This document shows, in pieces, positions 57,080 to 64,000 of a stretch of DNA of 64,000 bases. The notes beneath the pieces were generated by a model. It was not told the origin of the DNA. It worked only from the letters and a program-made list of their open reading frames with translations, and made no database searches. Each line of letters opens with the position of its first letter. The stretch's first letter is position 1. Source of the DNA: Lelliottia nimipressuralis (GTDB lineage Bacteria; Pseudomonadota; Gammaproteobacteria; Enterobacterales; Enterobacteriaceae); assembly GCF_004115925.1 (NCBI RefSeq), contig NZ_SDDX01000002.1, forward strand, positions 1 to 64,000, given 5' to 3'. A program made the position numbers and the translations under genes.

Positions 57080-58240
57080 TCACAGCGCGATCAGGCGCTC
57101 GGCCGCCGCTAACAGCGTCGATTCCTGCTTCGCAAAACAGAGACGAATCAGTTTATGCGGGAAGGGATCGGCGCAAAATACCGACAGCGGTATCGCAGCG
57201 ACGCCCGCCTCTTTGGTCAGCCACTGGCAAAAACTGACGTCGTCCAGATCGGAAATCGCGCTGTAATCCGCCAGCAGAAAGTAAGTCCCTTCGCATGGCA
57301 GAATTTCCAGCCGGCTGTTGCTCAGCGCATTCACAAACCGATCCCGTCGCGCGCGATAAAATGCCGGTAATTCACGATAGTGCTCCGGTTCGGCGCGCAG
57401 CATATCCGCCAGCGCCAGCTGCGCAGGGGTGTTTACGGCAAACGTCAGATACTGATGCACTTTACGTAACTCGGCGCTGATCGCCGCAGGCGCGACGCAA
57501 TAGCCCACTTTCCAGCCGGTCATGTGATAGGTTTTACCAAACGATGACACCGCGATGGCGCGTTCGCGAAGCTGCGGATGGGCGAGCACGCTGGCGTGCC
57601 CCTCGTCTGCAAAACAGATGTGCTCGTAGACTTCGTCGCTCAGCACATAGATTTCATGTTCAGCAATCGCCTGCCACAGCGCCGCGAAATCCGCTTTGCG
57701 CCAGACGGTCGCCGACGGGTTGTGCGGCGTATTAAGGATAACCAGACGGGTATTCTCACTCAGCAGCGCGGCGAAAGCCTGCCAGTCGGGGCGAAAATGC
57801 GGCGGCTGAAGCGCAACACGTTTGACCACGCCGCCGGAGAGTTCAATGGCTGGCGCATAGCTGTCGTAGCTCGGATCGAAGCAAATCACCTCATCACCGG
57901 TACGCACCAGCGCGGTAATCGCCGCATACAGCGCCTCTGTCGCCCCCGCCGTCACCGTCACTTCACTGTTGGCATCCGGCTTGTAGCCATAGAGTTCAGC
58001 CGTTTTATCGGCAATCGCTTCCCGCAGCGGCTGCGCGCCCGTCATCGGCGCATACTGATTGGCCCCTTGCGCCACGTGGTGCGCCAGGCGCTCCTGCAGA
58101 TAGGTCGGGCCGTCAAAGTCAGGGAATCCCTGCGAAAGGTTGATGGCGTTATGCGCCTGGGCCAGCGCGCTCATCTGCGTAAAGATGGTGGTACCGAGAT
58201 TGGGAAGTTTGCTTTGCGGAATCAAGGGGTTATTGCTCAT
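57080..58240 (-). CDS. ybdL: Methionine aminotransferase YbdL
   Basis: A PLP class I aminotransferase preferring Met, His and Phe. In methionine salvage it transaminates 2-oxo-4-methylthiobutanoate, the last step. The PLP lysine lies in SSFGKTYHMTGWKVGY, and ILNTPHNPSATVW and YDSYAPAIEL are family blocks. It is 386 aa, as in E. coli. It is read divergently from mtnB, sharing a MetJ-box region. It converges on ybdM with no gap between the stop codons. Confidence 0.95.
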   Translation of the reverse strand: MSNNPLIPQSKLPNLGTTIFTQMSALAQAHNAINLSQGFPDFDGPTYLQERLAHHVAQGANQYAPMTGAQPLREAIADKTAELYGYKPDANSEVTVTAGATEALYAAITALVRTGDEVICFDPSYDSYAPAIELSGGVVKRVALQPPHFRPDWQAFAALLSENTRLVILNTPHNPSATVWRKADFAALWQAIAEHEIYVLSDEVYEHICFADEGHASVLAHPQLRERAIAVSSFGKTYHMTGWKVGYCVAPAAISAELRKVHQYLTFAVNTPAQLALADMLRAEPEHYRELPAFYRARRDRFVNALSNSRLEILPCEGTYFLLADYSAISDLDDVSFCQWLTKEAGVAAIPLSVFCADPFPHKLIRLCFAKQESTLLAAAERLIAL

Positions 58241-58276
58241 TGTGTCGTGCCTGCATGTAATACTTATGTTGCTGCC

Positions 58277-58304
58277 ACTATAACACGATGTTAGTCTTTG
58301 GCAA
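58277..58304 (-). promoter_or_regulatory. ybdL promoter
   Basis: On the minus strand TTGCCA (58304-58299), a 16-nt spacer and TATAGT (58282-58277). The MetJ boxes begin 4 nt upstream of this -35. Confidence 0.5.
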
Positions 58305-58307
58305 TCA

Positions 58308-58323
58308 AGACGCTTAGACGTCT
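58308..58323. promoter_or_regulatory. Tandem MetJ boxes between ybdL and mtnB
   Basis: AGACGCTT (6 of 8) and AGACGTCT (8 of 8) stand head to tail, the minimal two-box MetJ operator. They cover the -35 zone of mtnB, whose -10 TATAAT is at 58330-58335, and abut the ybdL -35. Repression of both directions by MetJ with S-adenosylmethionine is inferred. Confidence 0.72.
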
Positions 58324-58361
58324 AAATCATATAATTATTCCTGCCGAGAGGGTAAAGGAAA

Positions 58362-58976
58362 ATGACAGACCACCTGCAACTCACACAACTCGTCGACGCC
58401 TGCCGCTGGATTGGTGCCAAAGGCTGGGCCCCCGCGACGGGCGGGAACATGTCCGTGCGACAGGACGACACGCTGTGCTGGCTGAGCGAATCTGGCAAAA
58501 ACAAGGGCAGCCTGACAACGGATGATTTCCTGCAAGTGGAGATCGCCACCAACCGCGCGCCGTCCGGGCGCAAACCGTCGGCGGAAACGGGCTTGCACAC
58601 GCTGATTTATCGCCTGTTTCCGCAGGCCAACGCGGTGCTGCACGTGCATACGGTCAATGCCACCGTGCTGTCGCGCCTGACTAAAACGGCCGAGCTGCGC
58701 ATCAGCGGTTTTGAGATGCAAAAATCCCTCAGCGGGCAGACCACCCATCTGGATACCCTCGTTATTCCGGTGTTTGACAACGACCAGGATATTGACGCCC
58801 TCGCCTCGCGAATCGCCCATTACGCACAGGAAACCCCACTTAATTATGGTTTTCTTCTGCGCGGTCATGGCTTAACCTGCTGGGGACGCGATGTGGCCGA
58901 AGCCCGCCGTCACCTTGAAGGCCTTGAATTCTTATTTGAATGCGAAATGCGTTTACGACAACTGGAGAGATTATGA
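58362..58976 (+). CDS. mtnB: Methylthioribulose-1-phosphate dehydratase MtnB
   Basis: A class II aldolase-fold zinc enzyme that dehydrates methylthioribulose 1-phosphate in methionine salvage. Zinc-binding His residues lie in [13 protein letters not shown] and [10 protein letters not shown], with the catalytic Glu in [12 protein letters not shown]. It is 204 aa, with AAAGGAAA before the ATG. E. coli K-12 lacks this gene, while Klebsiella and Enterobacter have the pathway. It overlaps mtnC by ATGA. Confidence 0.95.
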   Translation: MTDHLQLTQLVDACRWIGAKGWAPATGGNMSVRQDDTLCWLSESGKNKGSLTTDDFLQVEIATNRAPSGRKPSAETGLHTLIYRLFPQANAVLHVHTVNATVLSRLTKTAELRISGFEMQKSLSGQTTHLDTLVIPVFDNDQDIDALASRIAHYAQETPLNYGFLLRGHGLTCWGRDVAEARRHLEGLEFLFECEMRLRQLERL

Positions 58977-59662
58977 TTCGCGCGATTGTGACGGATATTG
59001 AAGGGACCACCAGCGATATTCGTTTTGTCCACAATGTGCTATTCCCCTATGCGCGCGAGCGGCTGGCGGCGTTTGTCACCGCCCAGCAGTACGCCGAACC
59101 GGTGAAATCCATTCTGGACAATCTGCGTGATGAAATCGCCAGCCCCCACGCCAGCATCAGCGAACTTATCGACACCCTGTTTACGTTTATGGATGAAGAC
59201 AGGAAATCCACCGCCCTGAAGGCCCTGCAAGGGATCATCTGGCAGGACGGATACGTCAACGGCGATTTTACGGGCCATCTCTACCCGGACGTTTTGCCTG
59301 CGCTGGAAAAATGGAAAGCGCAAGGCATTGATCTCTATGTTTATTCCTCTGGCTCTGTCGCAGCGCAGAAACTGTTATTTGGCTACAGCGACGAAGGTGA
59401 TATTACTCATCTGTTCAGCGGTTATTTCGATACCCACGTGGGCGCGAAACGTGATGTGCAGTCCTACACCACCATTGCCGCGCAGATCGGCGCCGCCCCG
59501 TCGCAAATCCTGTTCCTCTCGGACATTCACCAGGAGCTGGACGCCGCTGAGCAGGCAGGTTTTCGTACCCTGCAACTGATTCGCGGTGATGACGATGGCG
59601 CGAGCCACCACCATCAGGTACACCAATTCGACGAGATTAATCCGGAGCAGATCCCTTCATGA
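58973..59662 (+). CDS. mtnC: Enolase-phosphatase E1, MtnC
   Basis: A HAD-superfamily bifunctional enzyme that enolises and dephosphorylates 2,3-diketo-5-methylthiopentyl-1-phosphate to acireductone. HAD motif I is the variant TDIEGTTSD (D8, E10), motif II is YVYSSGSV and motif IV is [13 protein letters not shown]. The ATG at 58973 overlaps the mtnB stop, has GGAGAG upstream and gives 229 aa, the Klebsiella length. Confidence 0.95.
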   Translation: MIRAIVTDIEGTTSDIRFVHNVLFPYARERLAAFVTAQQYAEPVKSILDNLRDEIASPHASISELIDTLFTFMDEDRKSTALKALQGIIWQDGYVNGDFTGHLYPDVLPALEKWKAQGIDLYVYSSGSVAAQKLLFGYSDEGDITHLFSGYFDTHVGAKRDVQSYTTIAAQIGAAPSQILFLSDIHQELDAAEQAGFRTLQLIRGDDDGASHHHQVHQFDEINPEQIPS

Positions 59663-60201
59663 GCGCTTTGACCATTTATTCCGACACCGATACCCGCGCC
59701 CCACTGTGGCACAGCACCGATGCCCGTGATATCGCTGAAAAGCTCAACGCCCACGGTGTGCGTTTTGAACGCTGGGAAGCCGACCGCGATTTAGGCCGCG
59801 ATCCCGCACCGGAAACGGTGATTAATGCGTATCAGCACGCGATCGATAAACTGGTGGCGGAGAAAGGCTATCAGAGCTGGGATGTCATCAGCCTGCGCGC
59901 GGATAACCCGCAGAAAGAGGCGCTGCGCGCGAAGTTTCTCAACGAGCATACTCACGGCGAAGATGAAGTGCGTTTCTTTGTCGAGGGTGCCGGGCTGTTT
60001 TGTCTGCACATCGAAGACCAGGTGTACCAGGTGCTGTGCGAGAAAAATGACCTCATCTCCGTACCCGCCGGCACGCCGCACTGGTTTGATATGGGTTCCG
60101 AACCCAACTTCACCGCGATCCGCATTTTCGATAATCCGGAAGGATGGATTGCGCAGTTCACGGGAAGTGAGATCGCGGATGGCTATCCGCGACTGGCTTA
60201 A
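59659..60201 (+). CDS. mtnD: Acireductone dioxygenase MtnD
   Basis: A cupin enzyme that oxidises acireductone. With Fe2+ it gives the methionine keto-acid precursor; with Ni2+ it gives an off-pathway product and CO. The metal ligands H97, H99, E103 and H141 are all present ([13 protein letters not shown] and [11 protein letters not shown]). It is 180 aa, as in Klebsiella. It overlaps mtnC by ATGA and ends the mtnBCD operon; a REP-like palindrome follows. Confidence 0.96.
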   Translation: MSALTIYSDTDTRAPLWHSTDARDIAEKLNAHGVRFERWEADRDLGRDPAPETVINAYQHAIDKLVAEKGYQSWDVISLRADNPQKEALRAKFLNEHTHGEDEVRFFVEGAGLFCLHIEDQVYQVLCEKNDLISVPAGTPHWFDMGSEPNFTAIRIFDNPEGWIAQFTGSEIADGYPRLA

Positions 60202-60207
60202 GCGCTT

Positions 60208-60236
60208 TGCCGGGCGGCGCGAACGCTGACCCGGCT
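60208..60236 (+). repeat. REP-like palindrome after mtnD
   Basis: TGCCGGGCGGCGC...GACCCGGC, starting 6 nt after the mtnD stop; fourth member of the local REP-like family. Confidence 0.6.
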
Positions 60237-60255
60237 TGTTCAGCGGTAGATGCCT

Positions 60256-60350
60256 TCAGCGCTTCAGTCCGTTCGCATCAACAACCAGCCGATCCAGCAT
60301 GACGCCCCATCCTTCACCCGTTCGAGCGTTAAAGCAGAATCACGCGTCAC
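60256..60350 (-). pseudogene. Remnant of an AHSA1/SRPBCC-family gene with internal deletion
   Basis: On the minus strand GGGAGGA stands 6 nt before GTG at 60350, which opens with VTRDSALTLERV, an N-terminus typical of AHSA1 proteins. In another frame the DNA then reads EGWGVMLDRLVVDANGLKR before a stop at 60256, typical of an AHSA1 C-terminus. The middle (about 120 codons) is missing and the two ends are out of frame. The family assignment is by eye from these short ends. Confidence 0.4.
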
Positions 60351-60391
60351 GTTCGGTCCTCCCAAGGGGATGCCCTAAAGGATAACCGCAC

Positions 60392-61408
60392 TCAGGCGAA
60401 AACCCCTTTTGCCACCGCTTCCGGCCACACCACGCCCGTATCCAGCACCCACCCGCTGATCAGCGCCGCAGGCGTTACGTCAAACGCCGGGTTGTAGACT
60501 TTCGCCTCTTCCGGTGCCCACTGCACCGCGCCAAAACTCCCGGCAACACCCGTTACTTCGCTGGCCGCGCGCTGCTCAATAGGGATGGCATCACCGTTCG
60601 GACAGTTCGGGTCCAGCGTGGTTTGCGGTGCTGCGACATAAAAGGGAATGCCGTGGAATTTCGCCAGTACCGCCAGAGAATAAGTGCCGATTTTGTTCGC
60701 CACATCGCCGTTGGCGGCAATGCGATCCGCCCCGACCCACACTGCGTCCACCTGCCCTTTCGCCATCAGGCTGGCGGCCATAGAGTCGGTGATCAGCTGA
60801 TACGGCACGCCCAATTCGCCCAGTTCCCAGGCGGTGAGTCTGCCGCCCTGCAACAGCGGGCGCGTTTCATCCACCCAGACACTGGCGATTTTTCCCTGCT
60901 GATGAGCAACCGCAATCACCCCCAGCGCCGTACCAACGCCCGCAGTCGCCAGCCCACCGGTATTGCAGTGGGTCAGCAGACGGCTTCCAGGCTTCACCAG
61001 TTCGCTTCCGGCGCGAGCGATAGCGTCGCAAAGCTGCTTGTCCTCATCGATCAGACGCAGGGCCTCAGCGCTCAGCGCAGGGACAAAATCCTCCTGCCAC
61101 AGCGCCTGCTTCATGCGATCGAGATTGTTCATCAGGTTCACGGCTGTTGGGCGTGACGCCCGCAGAGTGTCGAGGGCCAACGCCAGCTCGTCTCGGCTTT
61201 TCCCTGCCTCGGCCAGCAGCGCCAGCAAAAGGCTCGCAGACAGCCCAATCAGCGGCGCGCCGCGCACTCTGAGCGCGTGAATGTGGCCGACCAGCGCCTC
61301 TACCGTGGAGGCATCCAGCCAGCGTTTCTCCTGCGGAAGCGCCTGTTGGTCGAGAATAAATAGCTGATTACCCGCCACCCGCAGGCTTGTCGTCTGTAAT
61401 GTCTGCAT
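60392..61408 (-). CDS. mtnA: Methylthioribose-1-phosphate isomerase MtnA
   Basis: Converts methylthioribose 1-phosphate to methylthioribulose 1-phosphate. It is related to eIF2B alpha. Family blocks are [37 protein letters not shown] (catalytic Cys), [20 protein letters not shown] (catalytic Asp) and NPAFDVTP. It is 338 aa. It is read divergently from mtnK with three MetJ boxes between. Confidence 0.96.
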   Translation of the reverse strand: MQTLQTTSLRVAGNQLFILDQQALPQEKRWLDASTVEALVGHIHALRVRGAPLIGLSASLLLALLAEAGKSRDELALALDTLRASRPTAVNLMNNLDRMKQALWQEDFVPALSAEALRLIDEDKQLCDAIARAGSELVKPGSRLLTHCNTGGLATAGVGTALGVIAVAHQQGKIASVWVDETRPLLQGGRLTAWELGELGVPYQLITDSMAASLMAKGQVDAVWVGADRIAANGDVANKIGTYSLAVLAKFHGIPFYVAAPQTTLDPNCPNGDAIPIEQRAASEVTGVAGSFGAVQWAPEEAKVYNPAFDVTPAALISGWVLDTGVVWPEAVAKGVFA

Positions 61409-61441
61409 GTCGTTAATTCTCTGTTGCGTTGTTGTATCACA

Positions 61442-61471
61442 TTGTGTCAGGATAAAATTCAGATGTATAGA
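61442..61471 (+). promoter_or_regulatory. Possible mtnK promoter under MetJ boxes
   Basis: TTGTGT (61442-61447), an 18-nt spacer and TATAGA (61466-61471). The -10 lies inside the MetJ operator, which would give tight repression. Confidence 0.4.
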
Positions 61472-61484
61472 CGTCTAAATGTCT
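61461..61484. promoter_or_regulatory. Three tandem MetJ boxes between mtnA and mtnK
   Basis: AGATGTAT (6 of 8), AGACGTCT (8 of 8) and AAATGTCT (6 of 8) are contiguous 8-mers in phase, a strong MetJ operator located 53 nt before mtnA and 30 nt before mtnK. Confidence 0.82.
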
Positions 61485-61513
61485 TTATTACCAGAACTGA
61501 TGAGGAACAGGCA

Positions 61514-62713
61514 ATGTCGCAATACCGTACCTTTACCGCCCAGGATGCCGTGGAATATGCAAAGCAGTTCGGCGGCCTTGATGACCCATCATCGCTGGTG
61601 GAGGCGCAGGAAGTGGGCGACGGCAACCTCAATCTGGTGTTTAAAATTTTCGATGCCGACGGCGTCAGCCGTATCATCGTCAAGCAGGCGCTGCCTTACG
61701 TGCGCTGCGTGGGTGAGTCCTGGCCACTCACGCTGGATCGCGCCCGCCTCGAAGCGCAAACCCTGGTCGAGCACTACCAGCACAGCCCGCAACACACGGT
61801 CAAAATCCACCATTACGACCCGGAGCTGGCGGTGATGGTGATGGAAGATCTCTCCAGCCATAAAATCTGGCGCGGCGAGCTGATTAGCGGCGTCTGGTAC
61901 CCGCAGGCTTCGCGTCAGCTGGGGGAATATCTCGCTCACACCCTGTTCCACACCAGCGATTTTTACCTCCATCCGCACGTCAAAAAGGCGCAGGTGGCGA
62001 AGTACATCAACCCGGAAATGTGTGAGATCACCGAGGATCTGTTCTTTAACGATCCGTATCAGATCCACGAGCGCAATAACTATCCGGCGGCGCTGGAAGC
62101 GGACGTGGCCGCCCTGCGCAGTGACGATCGGCTGAAAATTGCCGTCGCCTCGCTCAAGCACCGTTTCTTCTCGCAGGCCGAAGCGCTGCTGCACGGCGAT
62201 ATTCACAGCGGCTCGATCTTTGTCGCAGAGGGCAGCCTGAAGGCGATTGACGCCGAGTTCGGCTATTACGGCCCGATCGGTTTTGATATCGGCACCGCCA
62301 TCGGCAATCTGCTGCTGAACTTCTGCGGTCTGCCGGGCCATCTGGGTATTCGCGATGCCGCCGCCGCCCGCGAGCAGCGCCTGACGGATATTCAGGAGCT
62401 ATGGAACACCTTCGCGGAACGTTTCCAGGCGCTGGCACGTGAAAAAACCCGCGATGCGGCCCTGAGCGTGCCGGGCTATGCGTCAGAATTTCTGAAAAAG
62501 GTCTGGACCGATGCCATCGGTTTTTGCGGCACCGAGCTGATTCGCCGAAGCGTTGGGCTGTCGCACGTGGCGGATATCGACACGATTGCTGACGAAGCGA
62601 TGCGCCACGAGTGCCTGCGCCACGCCATTACGCTCGGCAGAGCGTTGATTGTGATTGCCGACCGAATCGACAGCGCCGAAGAACTCGTGGCGCGTGTTCG
62701 CCAGTACAGCTGA
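61514..62713 (+). CDS. mtnK: 5-Methylthioribose kinase MtnK
   Basis: Phosphorylates methylthioribose, the entry step of the plant/bacterial-type salvage route. A kinase of the aminoglycoside-phosphotransferase fold: the catalytic loop [13 protein letters not shown] and the metal motif [17 protein letters not shown] are visible. The ATG at 61514 has GAGGA 8 nt upstream and gives 399 aa, the Klebsiella length. The open frame 90 nt upstream runs through the MetJ boxes and is not coding. Confidence 0.96.
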   Translation: MSQYRTFTAQDAVEYAKQFGGLDDPSSLVEAQEVGDGNLNLVFKIFDADGVSRIIVKQALPYVRCVGESWPLTLDRARLEAQTLVEHYQHSPQHTVKIHHYDPELAVMVMEDLSSHKIWRGELISGVWYPQASRQLGEYLAHTLFHTSDFYLHPHVKKAQVAKYINPEMCEITEDLFFNDPYQIHERNNYPAALEADVAALRSDDRLKIAVASLKHRFFSQAEALLHGDIHSGSIFVAEGSLKAIDAEFGYYGPIGFDIGTAIGNLLLNFCGLPGHLGIRDAAAAREQRLTDIQELWNTFAERFQALAREKTRDAALSVPGYASEFLKKVWTDAIGFCGTELIRRSVGLSHVADIDTIADEAMRHECLRHAITLGRALIVIADRIDSAEELVARVRQYS

Positions 62714-62726
62714 TTCCGTAACTCTT

Positions 62727-62755
62727 GCCGGGTGGCGATATCGCCTGCCCGGCCT
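62727..62755 (+). repeat. REP-like palindrome after mtnK
   Basis: GCCGGGTGGCGATATCGCC-TGCCCGGCCT type element between the convergent mtnK and LVIVD genes (arms GCCGGG at 62727 and CCCGGC near 62753). Fifth member of the local family. Confidence 0.65.
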
Positions 62756-62762
62756 GTCACAC

Positions 62763-64000
62763 TTATCCCAGATACTCAATCACCGACAGCCCGCCGTTGT
62801 AATCCGTGCTGTAGATAATCCCCTGCGCATCCACAAACACGTCGCATGACTGAATCACCTGCGGGCGATGAGGGCGCGTGTCCATCATCTTCTCCGGCGC
62901 GGCCGGAACCAGCGCGCCGGTTTCCACCGGGCGGTACGGATTCGAAATGTCGTACGCGCGCACGCCTGCATTCTGGTAGGTGGCGAATATCAGCGTCGAA
63001 CTGATAAAACTCCCGGGCCGGTTTTCATGCAGGTTGTGCGGCCCGAAGTGCGCCCCTTTCGCCACGTAATCTGTCTCTTCCGGCTGCGGGAAGGTCGAGA
63101 TACTGACCGGGTTCGACGGCTCGCGGATATCAAACAGCCAGATCAGCTTTTCACCGTCCTCCTGGTTATCGAGCACCGCTTCGTCCAGCACCACCAGCAG
63201 GTCCCTATCGGGCAGCGGCAGCGCGGTGTGCGTTCCACCGCCAAACGGCGGGCTCCAGTTACGATGGCTAATCAGCTTCGGCTGGGTTCTGTCCTTCACA
63301 TCCAGCAGGGTCAGCCCGCCGTCGCGCCAGCTGCCGTAGGCGGTATCGCCCGCGATGATCGCATGATGCAGCGCGTAGCGTTTGCCCTCCGGCCAGCCCG
63401 GTTGTTCGCCTGCCGCCTGATTCATCCCCGGCAGCCACCAGCGGCCTGCCACTTCCGGTTTGCGCGGGTCGGCAAGATCGATAGTCAGGAAAATGTAGTC
63501 GGTAAAGCCGTCAATCAGCGCCGAGACATACGCCCAGCGCCCGCCGACGTACCAGATGCGGTGAATGCCGATCCCGTCGAGTGACAAGAAGCTGATTTCA
63601 CGCGGTTTGTCCGGCGTGGAGATATCAAAAATTCGCAGCCCTGCGCTCCAGCCTTTGTCCTGCACGTCGCTGACGGTGTGCCCTACCTGGCGGGTGTAGT
63701 AGACCTTTTCATCAGCGAAACGGGCGTCGGCAAACAGATCGCGGGCGTTGATGACCAGTAACAGATCGTCATGGGCCTGGAGATGCACATTCCAGGTGCC
63801 GGGCGGCGCAGGGACGTAGCCCGCCGCTTTGGGATTTTTCGGGTCACGTACGTCGACGATGGAAAAGCCCTGCGACACCATATGCCCGATGTAGGCAAAG
63901 CCGCGATGGACCATCAGCTGAACGCCGTCCGGGCGACCGCCCTGATCGCTGTGACCGATGAGCCGCATATTGCGGCTGTATTCCGGTGTAGGTAATTGAG
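62763..64000 (-). CDS. LVIVD-repeat beta-propeller-like protein (5' end outside window)
   Basis: A protein of unknown function built from repeats of the LVIVD type: YIGHMVSQGFSIVDVRDPKN, LRIFDISTPDKP, LTLLDVKDRTQP, WLFDIREPSNP and VRAYDISNPYRP, about 45-60 residues apart, suggesting a beta-propeller. It ends LSVIEYLG. An ATG at 63968 exists, but the frame stays open and protein-like to the window edge (PEYSRNMRLIGHSDQGG), so the real start lies beyond 64000. Neighbour mtnK converges on it; no pathway link is evident. Confidence 0.85.
   Translation of the reverse strand, partial: QLPTPEYSRNMRLIGHSDQGGRPDGVQLMVHRGFAYIGHMVSQGFSIVDVRDPKNPKAAGYVPAPPGTWNVHLQAHDDLLLVINARDLFADARFADEKVYYTRQVGHTVSDVQDKGWSAGLRIFDISTPDKPREISFLSLDGIGIHRIWYVGGRWAYVSALIDGFTDYIFLTIDLADPRKPEVAGRWWLPGMNQAAGEQPGWPEGKRYALHHAIIAGDTAYGSWRDGGLTLLDVKDRTQPKLISHRNWSPPFGGGTHTALPLPDRDLLVVLDEAVLDNQEDGEKLIWLFDIREPSNPVSISTFPQPEETDYVAKGAHFGPHNLHENRPGSFISSTLIFATYQNAGVRAYDISNPYRPVETGALVPAAPEKMMDTRPHRPQVIQSCDVFVDAQGIIYSTDYNGGLSVIEYLG

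Overview
This 64-kb window is a chromosomal segment of an Enterobacteriaceae bacterium close to Enterobacter, Lelliottia or Leclercia. Most proteins match their E. coli counterparts in length and motifs, and the order follows the E. coli 14-15 min region: tRNA cluster, ubiF, miaB, ybeZYX-lnt, gltIJKL, rihA, ybeL, leuS-lptE-holA-nadD, rsfS-rlmH-mrdAB-rlpA, dacA, ybeD, lipB, ybeF, lipA, tatE, ybeM, crcB, cspE, pagP, dcuC, rna, rnk, uspG, ahpFC, ybdNML. I see no insertion sequence, prophage, CRISPR array or replication origin. Genus-level assignment cannot be made from the sequence alone.

Layout. 1-480: a Gln/Met tRNA operon ending in a terminator. 0.5-7.5 kb: ubiquinone (ubiF), tRNA thiomethylation (miaB), rRNA processing (ybeZ, ybeY), corC and apolipoprotein N-acyltransferase (lnt). 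7.5-12.7 kb: the glutamate/aspartate ABC importer behind a sigma54-type promoter, a nucleosidase and ybeL. 12.7-22.7 kb: an accessory block dominated by one 2865-codon gene for an NdvB/Cgs-type cyclic beta-glucan synthase. It is flanked on both sides by mini zinc-ribbon genes and occupies the place where E. coli K-12 has hscC and the djl genes. 22.9-39 kb: core genes for leucyl-tRNA synthesis, LPS assembly, the replication clamp loader, NAD, ribosome silencing, the Rod cell-wall machinery, lipoate and Tat export. 40.1-47.3 kb: pagP and a five-gene copper/silver efflux-type operon without a neighbouring two-component system. 47.5-54.6 kb: dcuC, RNase I, a flavin reductase, rnk, uspG and the alkyl hydroperoxide reductase ahpC/ahpF. 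55.2-57.1 kb: the ybdN-ybdM pair (IbrA/IbrB-like). 57.1-62.7 kb: a methionine salvage cluster (ybdL, mtnBCD, mtnA, mtnK) under tandem MetJ boxes. The window ends inside an LVIVD-repeat protein gene.

Regulation visible in the DNA: a textbook sigma54 promoter before gltI; heat-shock (sigma32) promoters before ybeZ and ybeD, the latter lying upstream of the dacA terminator; MetJ boxes in both mtn divergent regions; a SroC-type RNA between gltI and gltJ; and an ahpC control region with an OxyR-like site, a promoter, an intrinsic terminator about 115 nt downstream and a large interrupted hairpin just before the ahpC ribosome binding site. The ahpC region is the best candidate for something new: a peroxide-controlled small RNA or attenuated leader. 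Other items worth checking are two unannotated single-pass mini membrane proteins (27 and 29 aa), the ndvB/zinc-ribbon block, and an orphan terminator plus CRP-like site before rnk.
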